DNA of 64,000 nt from Amoebidium appalachense (lineage: Eukaryota > Ichthyosporea), in the NCBI GenBank assembly GCA_963693365.1, contig CAVNZM010000005.1, forward strand, positions 5,828,001 to 5,892,000, given 5' to 3'. Every line of letters starts with the position of its first letter. Position 1 is the first letter of the stretch. Positions 23,757-36,394 of the stretch are shown one piece after another. Under the pieces are notes generated by a model that did not search any database, was not told the origin of the DNA, and saw only the letters and a list, made by a program, of their open reading frames with translations. The position numbers and the translations under genes are program-made.

Positions 23757-25636
23757 TCCCCGTCCTCCCGGGGCTCCACCCCCAGGCCACCATTCATATG
23801 ACTATATTTGTAATTAGATAACCCGGTAATCATATAACAGTAGTGCTATGATTTAGCAGTGGTATAGTATATTCCAAAAACCGTTACTTTGGAGCCTCTT
23901 GCTCGGACAGGACTCTTTGATCATGAGTCACCTGAAACCCAGGCGTGGCACCATACAGTCACAAGAGAGCAGGCAAGCCCCCCCTCCCCCCCCCCCCCCC
24001 CCTCCCCCCCCCTCCCCCCCTTCCCCTCCCTCCCTCCCCGGGGTCCCCTCACTCCCTTCGCAGGCCTGGGAGGGACTCGCAACCAGTCTCCCCATGGCCG
24101 TCGCGCATACACACACAAACACTTACTTTCGCCGGATTTAATACCCAGGCGGGGGGCAGGGGGTGGGGGGGTGGGGGGGGGGCCCACGGTACTGCTGATG
24201 GGAGGGGGAGGAGGGGGGGGATAGTTACCAGTACCACCCCTCAAAGAAGGGGGGGGGGGGGGGGAGGGGGGGGGACATCGATATTTACTACTCCCCCCCC
24301 CCCCCCCCCCCTCCCCCTCGCCCCTCCATCGTGGCACATTTCAAATTTTAAAATCCCATGGCATGTATTCCAGCATCGGGCCGCGGTACCCCATATAATT
24401 GGAAAACGTGAACACACAAGCTTGGCTGGTAGCTTGCTGCGTTATTAGTATCTCATGGAAGTCAGGCTACCCTTGCACAGTCCCTCCCCCCCCCAACACA
24501 CACACACCGTGTGGCACACACACACACATGGCAAAACACGGAGCTTCCACTTCTGGCCCCTCTGAAAGTTTTAATTATCGGGCAAACCAAGTGCACAGAT
24601 TCGGTGCATGCTCCAAATGTATCGTGCATGCGTTGCGGGATTACTGATAATCATTACATTTTGTTATGTAGATACGATTGTTTAAATTAGTGTGGACCCT
24701 CCCCCCCCGCCTCTCTTGTGTACGTGTTGCCTCTCCGGCTCTCTCTTTTCAGGGCACACTAGGCAGGTTTTGGAAGGAAAGGAGGCCGAGAGAGGATTGG
24801 GGGGGGGGGGGGGGGGGGGGGGGAGGGGGGGGGGGAGCACAGGCAGTGGCAATACATCTGACACGCTGGGTACCGGGCAAACTTTACTCAATGATTTATA
24901 CTGTACTATTCATGAAAACAGGCTTTACGCTTTCTTTTTTCAGCATACATTTTCACTCATAGGCCCCCCTACCCCGTATTCCCTACCACGTCTTCCCCAG
25001 TGATAACCAACAGGTTTACACGGCCTATATTTTGGGAAACGGTGGGAGCACAGCCCCTCGTGTGCATGTGTGGCTTACTGTGTTTTCCAGCATGGCCACA
25101 CACTAGGCGAGGGGCGCCGCAGGCGCCCCCAAGCTATACACATTACGGATTTATAGGATAACTATACACCCATGCCTCACTTGGGTGGACGCTTAGACAA
25201 GAAGGACAAAGATAAAACTACTAAATCAAACTTAGCCGAATATAGGAGAAAAGAAGGACAAAGATAAAACTACTAAATCAAACTTAGCCGAATTTAGGAG
25301 AAAATCTATCACAAAGAACCCCTCCAAGCGGGGGGTCTCGCCTGGAAGGGAATCTACATGGGTACGAAAAGAAGCTAATGTCTGATATTACACCCCAGTT
25401 TGCGCCCAGTTTGCAGTCTTAGTGGACAGCAGAAGCCTTTATAATGAAAGAATCCAAGCAAGTATCCCTCCCCTCCCCCCCCCCCCCCCCCCCCCCCCTC
25501 CCCAAACACACACTCACACAGCAACGACCCAGAAAAGGAAAATAGAACCCAGAAAAGAGGCAGAAAAAAAAAGAGGTGCCACTAAAAAGGCCCACACTTA
25601 GTGGAGAGATCAACTAGCCCCCATGCACCCCTGGAC
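21045..25636. other. Gene-poor region
   Basis: No exon with credible splice context was found in this 4.6 kb. It holds C-rich tracts (21674-21790), CA repeats (21950-22140), a run of about 53 C (22940-22992), mixed C/G-rich tracts (23650-23760, 23975-24050, 24150-24320) and a 52-bp tandem duplication (25199-25303). Sequence around 21050-21600 and 22790-23600 is complex but shows only short unconvincing frames. Confidence 0.6.
25199..25303. repeat. 52-bp tandem duplication
   Basis: AAGAAGGACAAAGATAAAAC begins at 25199 and 25251. The units differ at about one base. Confidence 0.95.
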
Positions 25637-26169
25637 TCAGGCCGGGCACTGCTCAGCACGGTGCCCAATGGTCTCGCAATTTGCACAGGCAAATGCCCAG
25701 CAGTGATCTGGCCCCCGCACCACAATCTCCCCATCTAGAGGCACTTCTGCATGCTCTCGCGCTGGGCAGCTACCAGCTTCTTGTTGGTGCAGTAGTCGAG
25801 GTACACGGTGGCGAGGTAGAACGCATACGGGTCCGGGTATCACACAGTTGCTTTGCAGCGCTCGGCAAGGCTGTTCCAAATCTCATGCGAAACTGTGTCG
25901 TACTGATGCTGTCTTTTGAGCTGCTTGCACAGGCGCGCGTTGTAGGCATCACAGCGCGACCGATTGGTTGCCTCCGACCGATTATGCTTGTGTTGCCGTC
26001 CTTGTGCAGGGTTGAAGTGAAAATTATCGAACATCAAATATCGCTTGATTTGACCGGTGCGATGCAGGAACCAGCGGGGCTTGCCATGTGCAAGGTCGCG
26101 AGGAAGGGCCTCGGGAGCCTTAGGTCGGCGCGGTCCATAGTACATGGCCAGTTGGGGCACATCCACCTC
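25637..26169 (-). pseudogene. Broken ORF ending in a CCHC zinc knuckle
   Basis: After an acceptor-like AACCACAG, a frame opens at 26169 and runs for about 110 codons (Lys, Arg and His rich, with FDNFHFNPAQG) to a TGA at 25840-25842. The same frame then continues for about 40 codons (YPDPYAFYLATVYLDY). After that a +1 shift near 25750 leads to CANCETIGHRAEQC, a perfect C-x2-C-x4-H-x4-C zinc knuckle, and a stop at 25637. An in-frame stop plus a frame change suggest a decayed gene or retroelement gag-like fragment. The stop sits where a Trp codon (TGG) would be one base away. I do not recognise the long N-terminal part. A short unseen intron could explain the second break but not the first. Confidence 0.5.
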
Positions 26170-26307
26170 CTGTGGTTTACACGAGTCAATTTTTGGTTTA
26201 CAGGAGTACGGGACTCAAAAGGGTTGGGGGTGTTTTTCTTTTTTTCTTTTTTTTTTTTTTTTTTGGGGGGGGGGGGGGGGGGTTGGTTGGTTGGGGGGGG
26301 GGGGGGG

Positions 26308-26560
26308 GTTGAATGCGTCAAAAATTACGAAGTACACAAGAACAAACGGATAACACGATGCAGAATGCAAGCCATACATAAAGAGTATGCATAATAAGCA
26401 GAGCCCATCCTCAGGGGGGGCCCACGTCATCCACAATACCCGAGTTTCAAATTATTCACCTCGTTAACAAAACCCAACTCGGATACTTTTTCACTTGAAC
26501 ATGGGTAGGTCACCCGTCTTGATCAGAGACGAGCAGGGTTGCTTATGCAGGCAAGGGCAG
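26308..26560 (+). repeat. Dispersed G-tract-associated element, diverged copy
   Basis: It follows a G-run directly and starts TTGAATGCGTC. It shares AAGCAGAGCCCATCCTCAGG, GTCACCCGTCTTGATCAGAG and CAGGGTTGCTTATGCAGGCA with the elements at 43031 and 50434. Confidence 0.8.
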
Positions 26561-28134
26561 TGGGAAAAGCCGGGGGTTAAAGTTGCAGCAGTAAGCAGAA
26601 GCAAGAAAAATATAGATAGGAACTCAGGAGACGGGGCTTCTAGGAAGCTCCCCCGTCGCTACCTAAGTCGATACTTCCCTGGCTAACATACTACACCAGC
26701 TGAAAAGAATTAAGTCCCGAAGGCCGCAGAATTCGCAATCAGAGGGGAAATGATTTGACCCACACCGCAGGGTAGTAACACGCTTACTAGGGCGGAACTT
26801 TAAAGTCTTTGAACGGAAAGCTATGCCCCCGGATGTCAGCCGGAAATATGGTATCACCCATTGCTTTGGGCTTGAAAAAAGCCAAATCGATAGTCCGAGT
26901 TATGTTACGCCGGCAAGTAACATGCCGATGGGTTCCGAGGGAACTGTCGCCAACAGAGCGGTGTGTGCATGCGTGCGCGTAACGCAATATGTGAAGTGTG
27001 TCTATAGCTATGAGAGGGGGTATGCAGAAGTGGACAGATGAAGTGTGTGGAGAAAAAAACAGTAGGAAGAAAAGTAGACACCGGTGTGTGCAACCCCGCA
27101 CAACATACACACACACACACACACACACACATAAATAAGCGAAGATTACAGGTAATCAAGCAGAACAACAAGTGACAAGCAAAACAACAGGCGCCAAAAA
27201 AAAAAAAAAAAAAAAAAGAGAGAGAGAGAGAGAGAAAGGGGGGGGGCGGGAGGGGGAGGGGGAGGGGAGGGGGAGGGGGGTCTTAGGGATGCTGCAGAAT
27301 CGTCAGATATTAGACAAATCGTACAATAGGATCATTCTCTCATATATGAGAGAAGATTGTGACTAACGATGTGCAGAGCTGGTTAAGACCTGTTGAGTGT
27401 GCAGAGGAAATGGGAGGGGAAGGAGGAGGGGAAGCGGGGGGGGGGGGGGAAGGGGGGGGGGGGGGGGGGGTGAAGTAAGAGAGGGGAGGGAATGTTAGAG
27501 TGTCAGGAGTCTCAGGGGACCGTAAAGAGTCGTTAGATATCAGACAAAAACGCACCAACGACCAAGTTCTCCAAGGGGAGAAATGCGTAAAACGTTCTGC
27601 AGAGTGGGTTAGAGACCTGCTGATGAGAAGAGTGTATACAGGGTTTGGCCAGGGGGGGGGGGGGGGAGGGGGGGGAAAGAAGGTAGGAAAGGGGGGGGAG
27701 GGGGGAAGGGGGGGTACCGGGGAGGGGGTATTTTTAGTCGGATCATCTGCGGTCAAGGTTGAATGGGTGTCTGGGTGGGGATGTTGGGTATGGGGACTTT
27801 TTTTTTTTGGGGGGGGGGGGGGGAGAGGGGGGAGAGGGGGGATAGTGTAAAGTGCAATTGTGGCTTGTGTGAGAGGATGTGTGCGAGCCTGCATACATGT
27901 ACACATGTGCATGTATATGCATAAATACATGATGTATGCTATGTGTGACGTGTATGTGTGTGTGTCTCTATCTCCCTCTATCTCTCTCTGTGTGTGTGTC
28001 TGTGTGTGTGTATGTGTGTGCGTGTGCGTGTGCGTGTGTGTGCTTCCAGGTGTGTCTGTTTGTGTGTGTTTTTCACGATGTGCGCATGCGCGTGCGAGGC
28101 ATGTGCATGTGTACGTGTGTGTGCGTGTGTGTGT

Positions 28135-28187
<53 letters not shown>

Positions 28188-28414
28188 TAATCTTACATGT
28201 ATGTTTGAGTATGCGTGCGGGCGTGCATATGTGTGTGTGTACAGAAAGTCCCTGTGTGCTATTACATATAGCTGCAATGTCTGGCAATGTCTGGGCTCAT
28301 ACACCACATCCATGCCACACAGCGTCATACAACAGCGAAAATCTCCGTTTTTTCCTTTTTTTACGATTTGCTGCTCCAATAGGAAAAAAATTACCTGTTG
28401 GGCAAGTAAATTTA
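26561..28414. other. Intergenic: simple repeats
   Basis: 26561-27090 is complex sequence with no convincing exon. From 27197 come an A-run, GA repeats and G-rich tracts (to 27290), further G-runs (27435-27470 and 27650-27840, with a T-to-G junction near 27810) and interrupted TG repeats (27950-28190). Confidence 0.6.
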
Positions 28415-28569
28415 TTATATCCGTAGGAGGGTTCTCGGGGAAGGATTCGACGGTGCTGTAATAGTGGTTGAAGCCAACCCCACACTCAACACCTCGTCCT
28501 GGTCAGGGCCCTCCTCTTCCTCCACCACCTCGGCATCTGTGTGTAAGATGGGTGATTCGAGGCCCAAAT

Positions 28570-28613
<44 letters not shown>

Positions 28614-28792
28614 CCACCACCACCACAAAAAAAAAAAAAAGAAAAAAAGAAAAAAAGAAAAAAAAATCCCTGGACCCAATCCCCACTTCCACTTTCTACT
28701 AAAGGCAAAAATCAAAGGTGCATCCAAAAAAATCCTTTTCTTTTCTTCTTTTATTCTTTTCTTTTCCTTTCCCTTTCTTTTCTTTTCTTTTC

Positions 28793-28823
<31 letters not shown>

Positions 28824-28826
28824 CTT

Positions 28827-28867
<41 letters not shown>

Positions 28868-29965
28868 CGGGGGGGGGATACACAGATAGGGAACCAATAC
28901 ATTCAATGGCCGTGGTGACCACATAGATGGGCAGTGTGTGTGTGCGTGAGTGGTTGAGAGCGTGTGGGTGTGTGTGGGTGTGTGCGCACCATGTTTGCAC
29001 ATGTGATGTGGGCGAGAGTGTGTGCAGTGTCCACGTGTATGGGAGAGATTGGGATCCAAAAAAGGAAGGATGGGCAAAACACAGAGACATACCCTCCGTT
29101 ACATCTGCTGGCTCTGTGTCCATCATTGTATCGTCCGCACTGCCCTCCCCTGGTGCATCCCCCGTCGCGTACGGTCTCGACTCTTGTGCACCTGCACATA
29201 GTAGGGTCAATAATAAAGGGACACACGATTTGAATGTTTCAAACATCAGCAAGGGGGATGATGATGTGCCTTTGCAAGGGCCGAACGTGCCACACTCGGA
29301 AGGGGGGGGGGGGGGGGGGGGGGGGGGGTAGGCAGACGTGAGAGGATTATATGCTGCTAAGGGCTGAACACACACACACACGCTCACACACAAAAACCCA
29401 CACACACAAACACGCACGTGCGCACGTGCACACACACGCACACGCACACACACACACACAAACACCCCCCCCCCCACCCCCACACACCCACACCCACACC
29501 CACCCACCCACCCACCCACCCACCCACCCACCCACACCTTGTGAAAATGCGGCATGGGGCAACTGCAGCTCAGTATGAAAAAACATCTGAAGGGGCCAGA
29601 AGTGGAAGCATCGGACAAAACCATCGGGTTTGGCATTGCGCTTGCGCCCACGGTACTCTGGGCAACTACAGGAGAAGGAGACAATGCGCCCATTCTTATC
29701 AGAACGGGTATAGACAACACGGAACCCAGTGGGATCATCAAGCACACCCCCATCGTCTGCACTTGCCTGCAACACCACCGTGCACTGCAAGAGGCAGATA
29801 ATAAGCAGGTGTCTTCCTTCCCCTCACCCTTGCCTACGCCCCCCCAGGAACACAAATTTCTACTGCCCACCTATCCAAACCAACTCAATCACGCACACAT
29901 ACTGACACAGACACAGACACAGACACAGACACAGACACAGACAGATACACATACACAGACTCACA

Positions 29966-30047
<82 letters not shown>

Positions 30048-30106
30048 CAGCCAACCGGTCGCACATACTCCTTCAAACCATAGTGTTTTTAGGCCCTTAC
30101 CCCCCC

Positions 30107-30137
<31 letters not shown>

Positions 30138-30197
30138 ACAAAAAGAAGTCCACACCCCTCCAGCAGTAAAGAGCGGCAACCTAAACAGCGACACCTA

Positions 30198-30228
<31 letters not shown>

Positions 30229-33048
30229 CACCCCCTCCCCCGGAAAGCCACCACAAATACGATGACTCATATCAGGCACCCTTGATCTTAGTTCGTAATG
30301 GTGCCCATAATCCTACAAGCCCTCGAGCCCATTGCCACAACCTTACACGCCCATCCAACAACAAGCACATGCACCTACATAGCACCCAGTCGGGTTTCCT
30401 TTGCCATCAAGCACCTTCTGCACCTGGCTGAACCCGAGGTGCTCTGCACCCTCCTCAATCATCCGCTGCCGACCCAGAAGCCCCGGGCTCCAAAGGCGCA
30501 ATGCCTTTTCCTGGCCAGCAGGGCTGCATGCTGGCTGTGCATCGGCACCCTGCTGGCCCCCTCACACCTGGGCAACCATTCCCCGAGTTCTGATCCTGCT
30601 GCTGTGCTGCCTGCAGGTGGCTTTGGTATTTTTTCTCAAGGAAGCTGGCCCAGTGGGGGGGCACCTTGCAGCCAACCGTACGTGGCTTGCCAAGCTCTGC
30701 AGAAACCCTGCAAGTAAGCCAACTACATACATGTGCCGAAGAACAGGGCATGCACATGTCTTTGATAGAGTATTTTGGGAAGGGGAAGATGAGCGCTAGA
30801 GAGCGGAAAGAGGGATGGGGGCTGTTTGGGTTTAACCTTTTGATGTGTATTTAATAACCTTGCAGCAAGAGAGGGCTGGAGGTGAGTGCAGAGAAGGAGA
30901 CGTACCAGGGAGGAGGAGGAGGAGGGGGGGGGGGGGGGGGGGGGATGCTTGTGCTCAGGCCCAGAAAGCGGGGTGTGTGAGTGCGGGGAGCAAGTGGAAG
31001 ACGGATTGGTAGAGGAGGGAAGAATAGGGGAAGGGTACTAGTGGGCAACCTTCCACACCACTTTGAAAATTTCATATCACTCCACGGCATGGAACGCCAC
31101 ACATAACAGCGAGAAAGCAGGGAAATGGGGGGGGGGGAAGGGGGGGAAAGAGGGGGGATCAGAATGTGCTGCCGTACCTACATGTTCGAGGGGGGAGGGG
31201 GTGGGGGAGCAATGGGTTTGGGACTAAAGTTTCGAAAGATTTGATGCATATGAACAAAAACTAAGGGGCAAAATCACTCACGAACTGGAAAAGATACATC
31301 GAAGGGGAAGAACGATACAAAGGGAGGAGAACGGTAAAGGAGGGAGAGAAGGTGGGGTAGAGGGACAGTTTGGGGGGGAGGAGGGGAGGAGGGGGAGAAG
31401 GGGAGAATCATTGTGTTCCTCCAGTATGAGGGGGAGGGGGTTGGAGGGGGGGGGGGGGGGGGGGGGAGGGGGGAGGGGAAGGGGGGGGGGGGGGGAGGAG
31501 ACGGTAGGGTGCATGCTTGTCTTCTCAGAGTCATAGAGTCCAAAGAGGAAAAGGGGGATGGGGGGGGGGGGGGGGGGAAGAGAGGGGGGGGAGGGGGGGA
31601 AGTGAGAGAGAGGGAGGGAGGGAGGGAGGGAGGGAGGGAGAGGGAGGGGGGAGGGGGGAGGGGGGGGGGGTTTGCATACTCTCCCAAGTCGAAGCCACTT
31701 TAATATGGTGGCACCACACTGGCCCATCTGATGTGCCCACACGTGCAGCCATTGCACCGTTGCAGTCTTCACTATCACATTCTCCAAATACAAAAGCGTT
31801 GTTGTAGTAGTAGAGCACAACCATCCTCCTGTGAATCTCATGTTAGTTGAAGCATGGTATGGAGGCTGTTTCTAAGACACCTCATGTACTTGCTTCGTGT
31901 CAGTGATCCCCTTCCCCCCCCTCACCCCACCTCCCCCCACCTCCCCCTCCCCCCCCTCCCCAAAAAAAAGGCAGAAAAAATCATACATATAAAGAAAAGG
32001 CCCCACGAGCACCAAGAACAATCACTTGCCAAGCACACAGGCACACAAGCCCACAAGCAGGCAGCAAAACAGGCAGGCAGCCACAGGTGCAGGAATGCAC
32101 ACAGGGCAGAAGGACACAGGCAGGCATGCGCAAAGCAGGCAGGCAGCCAGAAGACAGGCACACGGGCAGAGGCATCTACCGTTGGCAAGTACACACAAAG
32201 GCGGACAGGTAGCCGGGCACACAGGTGGGGACTCGCACAGAGATGGAGGCAGGTAGGAGAAAGAAAGAGAGGGAGGTGGGGAGGACACCCATAATAGTCG
32301 GTCAGTCAACAAAGGTGTAACAGGCACACGCCCTAAAGCACACACACGTATGCACCACAAAAAATGTGTAAACCTGCTTTACATACCGTCGATCGGGCCT
32401 CTTGGGTTTCTGCCCTTGACAAGAAAAATGCGCCGGCTGTAAGATCCTGCCGCTGGGCTAGCTCCCTCCTCCGCAGCCGAAACCAGTGATATCATCTCGC
32501 GCTGCTCCTTTGGCAACGGCAGACTACCAGTGCAGACTTCAACTACCGGCTTGTTCATGCGATACCTGCGATCGGTTTCCTGCTTTTGCTGCAGAGTTTG
32601 CTCAAAATTGGCAACCAAAGCAATACTTCGTACTCTGTGCCAGCAATTCGTAGCAGTCGAAGCAGAGTCGGAAACTCGTGGTACGGTTTGCATATGACTC
32701 CTCAACCTTACGACGCCGCTTTCTCTGCTCGTCGTTGAGCTCACTCTCGGGTTTACGCTTATTCAAATTCAGCTCGCGTGCGCGCTGCAGCTGTAGCTCC
32801 TTTTTTCGCTTTTGAGGTAGTCCCTTTTCGTTACCCCGTAGCAGGTTGGTTGTATCGCGAAGGTGATTGCCAAAAGCGTTCTCTCGTGCTTCTTTGTGCG
32901 GAGCATGTTTAGGCACATTTTCCTCCCGTTCACCGCCATTTTCGGTGTCTGGGTTCATAGACACATCCTCTTGCTCGTCGTTGCCTACTGTTCCTAGAAA
33001 CCCAAGCCCTAGAAGTTCTTCCAATACTGCCAGAAGTTCTCGGTCCAT
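28415..33048 (-). CDS. Multi-exon SWIM zinc-finger protein
   Basis: Well-supported exons are 28415-28536 (stop TAA), 29093-29191, 29538-29784, one or two exons within 30379-30696, and one from about 31820 to 31680; adjacent phases match. Exon 29538-29784 carries a SWIM finger: CSC...RCFH, i.e. C-x-C-x(n)-C-x-H, found in MULE-type transposases and some cellular DNA-binding and ubiquitin-pathway proteins. The last two exons encode an acidic tail (EVVEEEEGPDQDE). Upstream, exon 31680-31820 encodes YYYNNAFVFGECDSEDC and joins in phase to LGKPRTVGCKVPPHWASF. The likely 5' exon (ATG at 33048) encodes a Lys/Arg/Glu-rich region with CFDC...CFGC. It runs into a TGA near 32610, unless a ~120-nt intron (GTTGAG...CTGCAG) is removed, after which the frame stays open to a GTATGT donor at 32386. 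The link between 32386 and 31820 does not match in phase, so an exon is missing or the 5' part is a separate gene. Confidence 0.6.
28572..28867. repeat. C-run/A-rich tract and TTTTC/T-run/G-run tract
   Basis: C-run (28572-28611), CCA and A-rich sequence, then TTTTC repeats (28738-28830) ending in a G-run of about 38. Intronic in the SWIM gene. Confidence 0.9.
29300..30240. repeat. CA, CCCA, CAGACA and C-run repeats
   Basis: G-run (29300-29328), CA and CCCA repeats (29370-29536, abutting the donor of exon 29538-29784), CACAGA hexamers (29906-29940), CA repeats (29966-30042) and C-runs (30101-30123 and 30200-30229). Intronic in the SWIM gene. Confidence 0.9.
31127..31672. repeat. G-rich tract with GGGA repeats
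   Basis: G-runs and GGGA repeats flanking the donor at 31679; intronic in the SWIM gene. The translations of this tract on either strand are low-complexity and not genes. Confidence 0.9.
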
Positions 33049-34158
33049 CCATTTTCAAGCCCCGTTTGGTGCACAACAGCACCTCCTAAACGTCCGGAAA
33101 ACATGTGGCGTTTGTTCCCTTTCCTAAGTCACACTCCGGCAGACACTCCGGCATGGAGTTAGGTGTGGCACGTCAGGTCCGAACACAGACAGAGCAACGA
33201 ACGTGCCCACTGCCCAGGCTGCACAGCGCTGATTGGTTTATCTACGCGCCTTTTTCTATAATCCAATGACAAAGTTTTTTAAAAGGTGGGCAATGATGAT
33301 GCGCCATTCCGCTCCGGTCACACTTCAAAGCTTCGTATGACATGGTTTCTATAGGCATCCGAGTATAGACTAATGATATAAAGTGTCTTAGATGCAAACA
33401 TGATACATATATAAAGTGCCCTGCTACTATTTTTCTGCTATCGTTGGCATTTCTGTGAGAGTACACACCTAAGGTTTTGAACGATGGAAGCAAATACACA
33501 TAATCAACCCATTTCTATAACACGCACTCTCTTGGAATGCCGGCGCGGATGCATATGCCATATTTAGCAGTCGACCTTAGTTCGTATAGACCCGCCAACT
33601 TGGTGGCGTTCACGTGTGTAAACCTATCCAAGCCAAATTCGGAGGCAAAGTACCCCACTGAAAATCCTGGCGAGAATATCTACCTGCCTGCTCTGGGCCC
33701 ACCCCTGGACCGTGTGTGTACAGCACACACGTCCGATTTTGCTACAATATAAATATTTTTTCAATATAATTTGTACTATTTGCTTTTTTTTTAACTTGCA
33801 AGCCCTCTGGTATTGAAGGCTCGGGAGAAAAGAGAATATCGCCGTTACGAAATTCAGAAATTATGGAACTAGCCAGGAGAGGCCAATGAAGTGTTAGCGC
33901 CAATTCGCAGAAGATACGAATCTAAGCAGAATATGATTTGGCCAAATCTAGATCTACCGTATCTACGATTTGTTTGTCCTTGTTTGGTCTATTCCTATTG
34001 GTTTCAGGATCTGCCGCGTGCACACATATCAACATGCAACTCACAGTCACACACCGTCCTTCGAGTCCCAAGTACTGTAGCCCTGTTTTGTTCACCAGCT
34101 ATTTGTCGTGCTTTTTTCTATATCGTCAATATTTTTGTCTGCTTATTAGGTTTTTTCA
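33049..34158. promoter_or_regulatory. Upstream region of the SWIM gene and spacer
   Basis: TGATTGGTTT at 33230-33239 is a CCAAT box (AACCAATCA on the minus strand) about 185 bp upstream of the ATG at 33048. The rest is AT-rich complex sequence with no convincing exon. It may include the 5' part of the LINE that follows. Confidence 0.35.
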
Positions 34159-36229
34159 GTGACTGCAATGCCTGCATTACTCGGGAACTCGGCCGCCACT
34201 CCCGGCGGAGTTCACCGGGAGCCCAGGATTACGAATGGCATGTACGGCGACGTCACGCTGCTGAAGTATGAGATCTGCCAATCATTCGATCGCAGCTGTG
34301 ACAGGCGCCTCAGCCGGCGGGCGGCCGCTCAAGTGAGGCAATTGATAATAGAAAAAGGTTTGTTAAAGCCTCTAGGCTTACCTATATGCCTCAATAAATA
34401 CCCCTTTTTTATTTTTCCCCTTTATGATTATGGAATATGGGAGTCCTGGTACCCGCCGAGCTACATGCAAGAAGCTTGCTTACTTAGGTTATTTGCACAT
34501 CACCCTAGGTTTCAATCTATTCTTCACATACACCCATGCCAATGCGCTTTTCGTAAAAACTATTCATGTTATGTTCAAATAATGGCACTGCACGATTCTA
34601 TATCTATGCAAGTTGGTGCACGATATGTTGGTTTTATTGATTGGAAAACTGCTTACGATTCTGTCTCCCCTGGTCTCCTATGGGAAAAGCTTGCTGCACG
34701 GGGTGCACCACACTGCATTGGTGTTTTGTTAGAAGCACTCTTGTCTCAAACCTATGGTAGAGCTGTGGTTGAAGGGCATCTTTCATATGGTTTTGCTCGT
34801 ACTAGAGGTCTCTTGCAGGGTTCATTGCTTAGCCCCTTTTTGTTTAACCTATTTATAGATGATTTGGCTGTCAAGATTTATGCCGAAAATGATGACCCTA
34901 TTAATAACTTTCCGCCTGCACTTCTCTATGCTGATGATCCGTCCCTCCTTGCCCGTACCCCTAGACGCCTGCAAAGATTGTTCGATGTAGTGTCAGAGTG
35001 GTGCAAGGCAAACCTTATGATCCTTAACATAAACAAATGTGGTGTTCTTGTACCTGATATAGCTAACAATTTACACACATTTACTAATTTATCATCTAAA
35101 CGTTACCTGTACCTATAGTTCCAGAATACAAATATCTTGGTGTTCCGGTTTATTCTGTTGGTGTTATGTTTTCCCATATGGTCGAAAAGAGGGTAGAGCT
35201 GGCTCGCAAGCGGTTAGCTTTCTTCTCGGCTAATATTTTTAAAGACACACCCCTCCATCCTTCTATTAGACTTACATTTATTCGCACTTTTGTCTTCCCG
35301 GCATGTGAATATGGTTTACCCCTTCTCGCCGCTTGGATCAAGAAAGAGAGCGAGAACTAGAGCGCTTAAACCCTTGGCAAATTTCCTTGAAGCAGAAGTT
35401 GCCTCCTTTCTATCTAACAACTGTTGTAAACCTGGGCCTGTAATGCTCTCGATATATGGTCTGGTCCCAATAGCTGCTAGAGTATCCCATCTCGCGCTGA
35501 AATTCAATAAGCACATAAGCCGCTTAAAGAAGTATTTGCCCTCCCACCCTCTCTTCTCTATCCGACCTGTCCCCTCCTCACCTCTCCCCTCTTTCCTTCC
35601 CTCTCTCTCTCCTTCTCCCCCGGGCACAAATACAAATAAACCCCGCAAAAGTGTGCGTGTGACTTTGGACTGCCACTTTCTTATTAGACATGTACACAAT
35701 CACAAGATTACTAAGGCTACGCAATATAACAAATGGAAAAAGATACCACACGACACCAGAACCGATGAAAGCATACACCTTGAAAAACTAAGCAATATGT
35801 CTCGTTTTATATATAATGACCGCCTTAACCATATTGCCAAATATGGCACTGCAAATGTGTAACACCTAAATACATATTACCTTCCTGTAGAATTGGTCTT
35901 TCTCTAGCTGATGGTATTATTGATCACATACCCGGCACGCTTTTACTGTACATGTGCTATACAGTGGAGATCTAATAAGTATAAGGTGGCATCGTTTGCC
36001 TGCCCAAACAACACACACACACACCAGTTTAAACGGTCATGTATTGCCAAATGTAGTTTGATAGACCACATAATACCGCAACACACACACGTCACATTCA
36101 CAACAGACACCCAGAAAGATAGCCTCCCTAAAAATGACAACATCCTTGATTTTATACTAAACACGCGAAACTACGACCTGTTTATTAGATGTATTGATTG
36201 GCTTGAGAAACACATCATTACAAAATTCT

Positions 36230-36233
<4 letters not shown>
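34159..36233 (+). mobile_element. Decayed non-LTR (LINE-type) retrotransposon, reverse transcriptase
   Basis: A 319-codon frame (34159-35118) contains the RT core: FIDWKTAYDSV near 34640 (first catalytic Asp), GLLQGSLLSPFLFNLFIDDL near 34815, and LLYADD at 34922-34939 with the catalytic Asp pair, followed by NINKCGV. The coding then continues in a second frame (35120-35345, KYLGVPVYS, VFPACEYGL) and returns to the first (35345-35862 and 35911-36231). That means at least two frameshifts and two stops, so the copy is dead. No endonuclease domain is visible upstream, in line with 5' truncation, or with an RT lineage whose endonuclease is elsewhere. The first 60 codons of the frame do not look like RT. 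The coding ends at 36231 and a (CA) repeat of about 46 units begins within 3 bp. Confidence 0.8.

Positions 36234-36325
<92 letters not shown>
36234..36325. repeat. (CA) microsatellite at the LINE 3' end
   Basis: About 46 uninterrupted CA units starting immediately after the last LINE stop codon. It may be the element's 3' tail or a microsatellite grown from it. Confidence 0.9.
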
Positions 36326-36326
<1 letters not shown>

Positions 36327-36394
36327 CCAGCTGATAACGAGTGTCCCAGGGGTGCCCGAAAAAAAAGAAGAAAAAAAGAAAAAAAAAACGGGGA

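Noticed and set aside
28503-29870. 455-codon minus-strand frame
   Set aside because: It crosses true SWIM-gene exons in a wrong frame and reads through C-runs, A-runs and CA repeats between them.
31030-31102. Minus-strand exon candidate (WRSMPWSDMKFSKW)
   Set aside because: The neighbouring exons 31680 and 30696 join to each other in phase without it.
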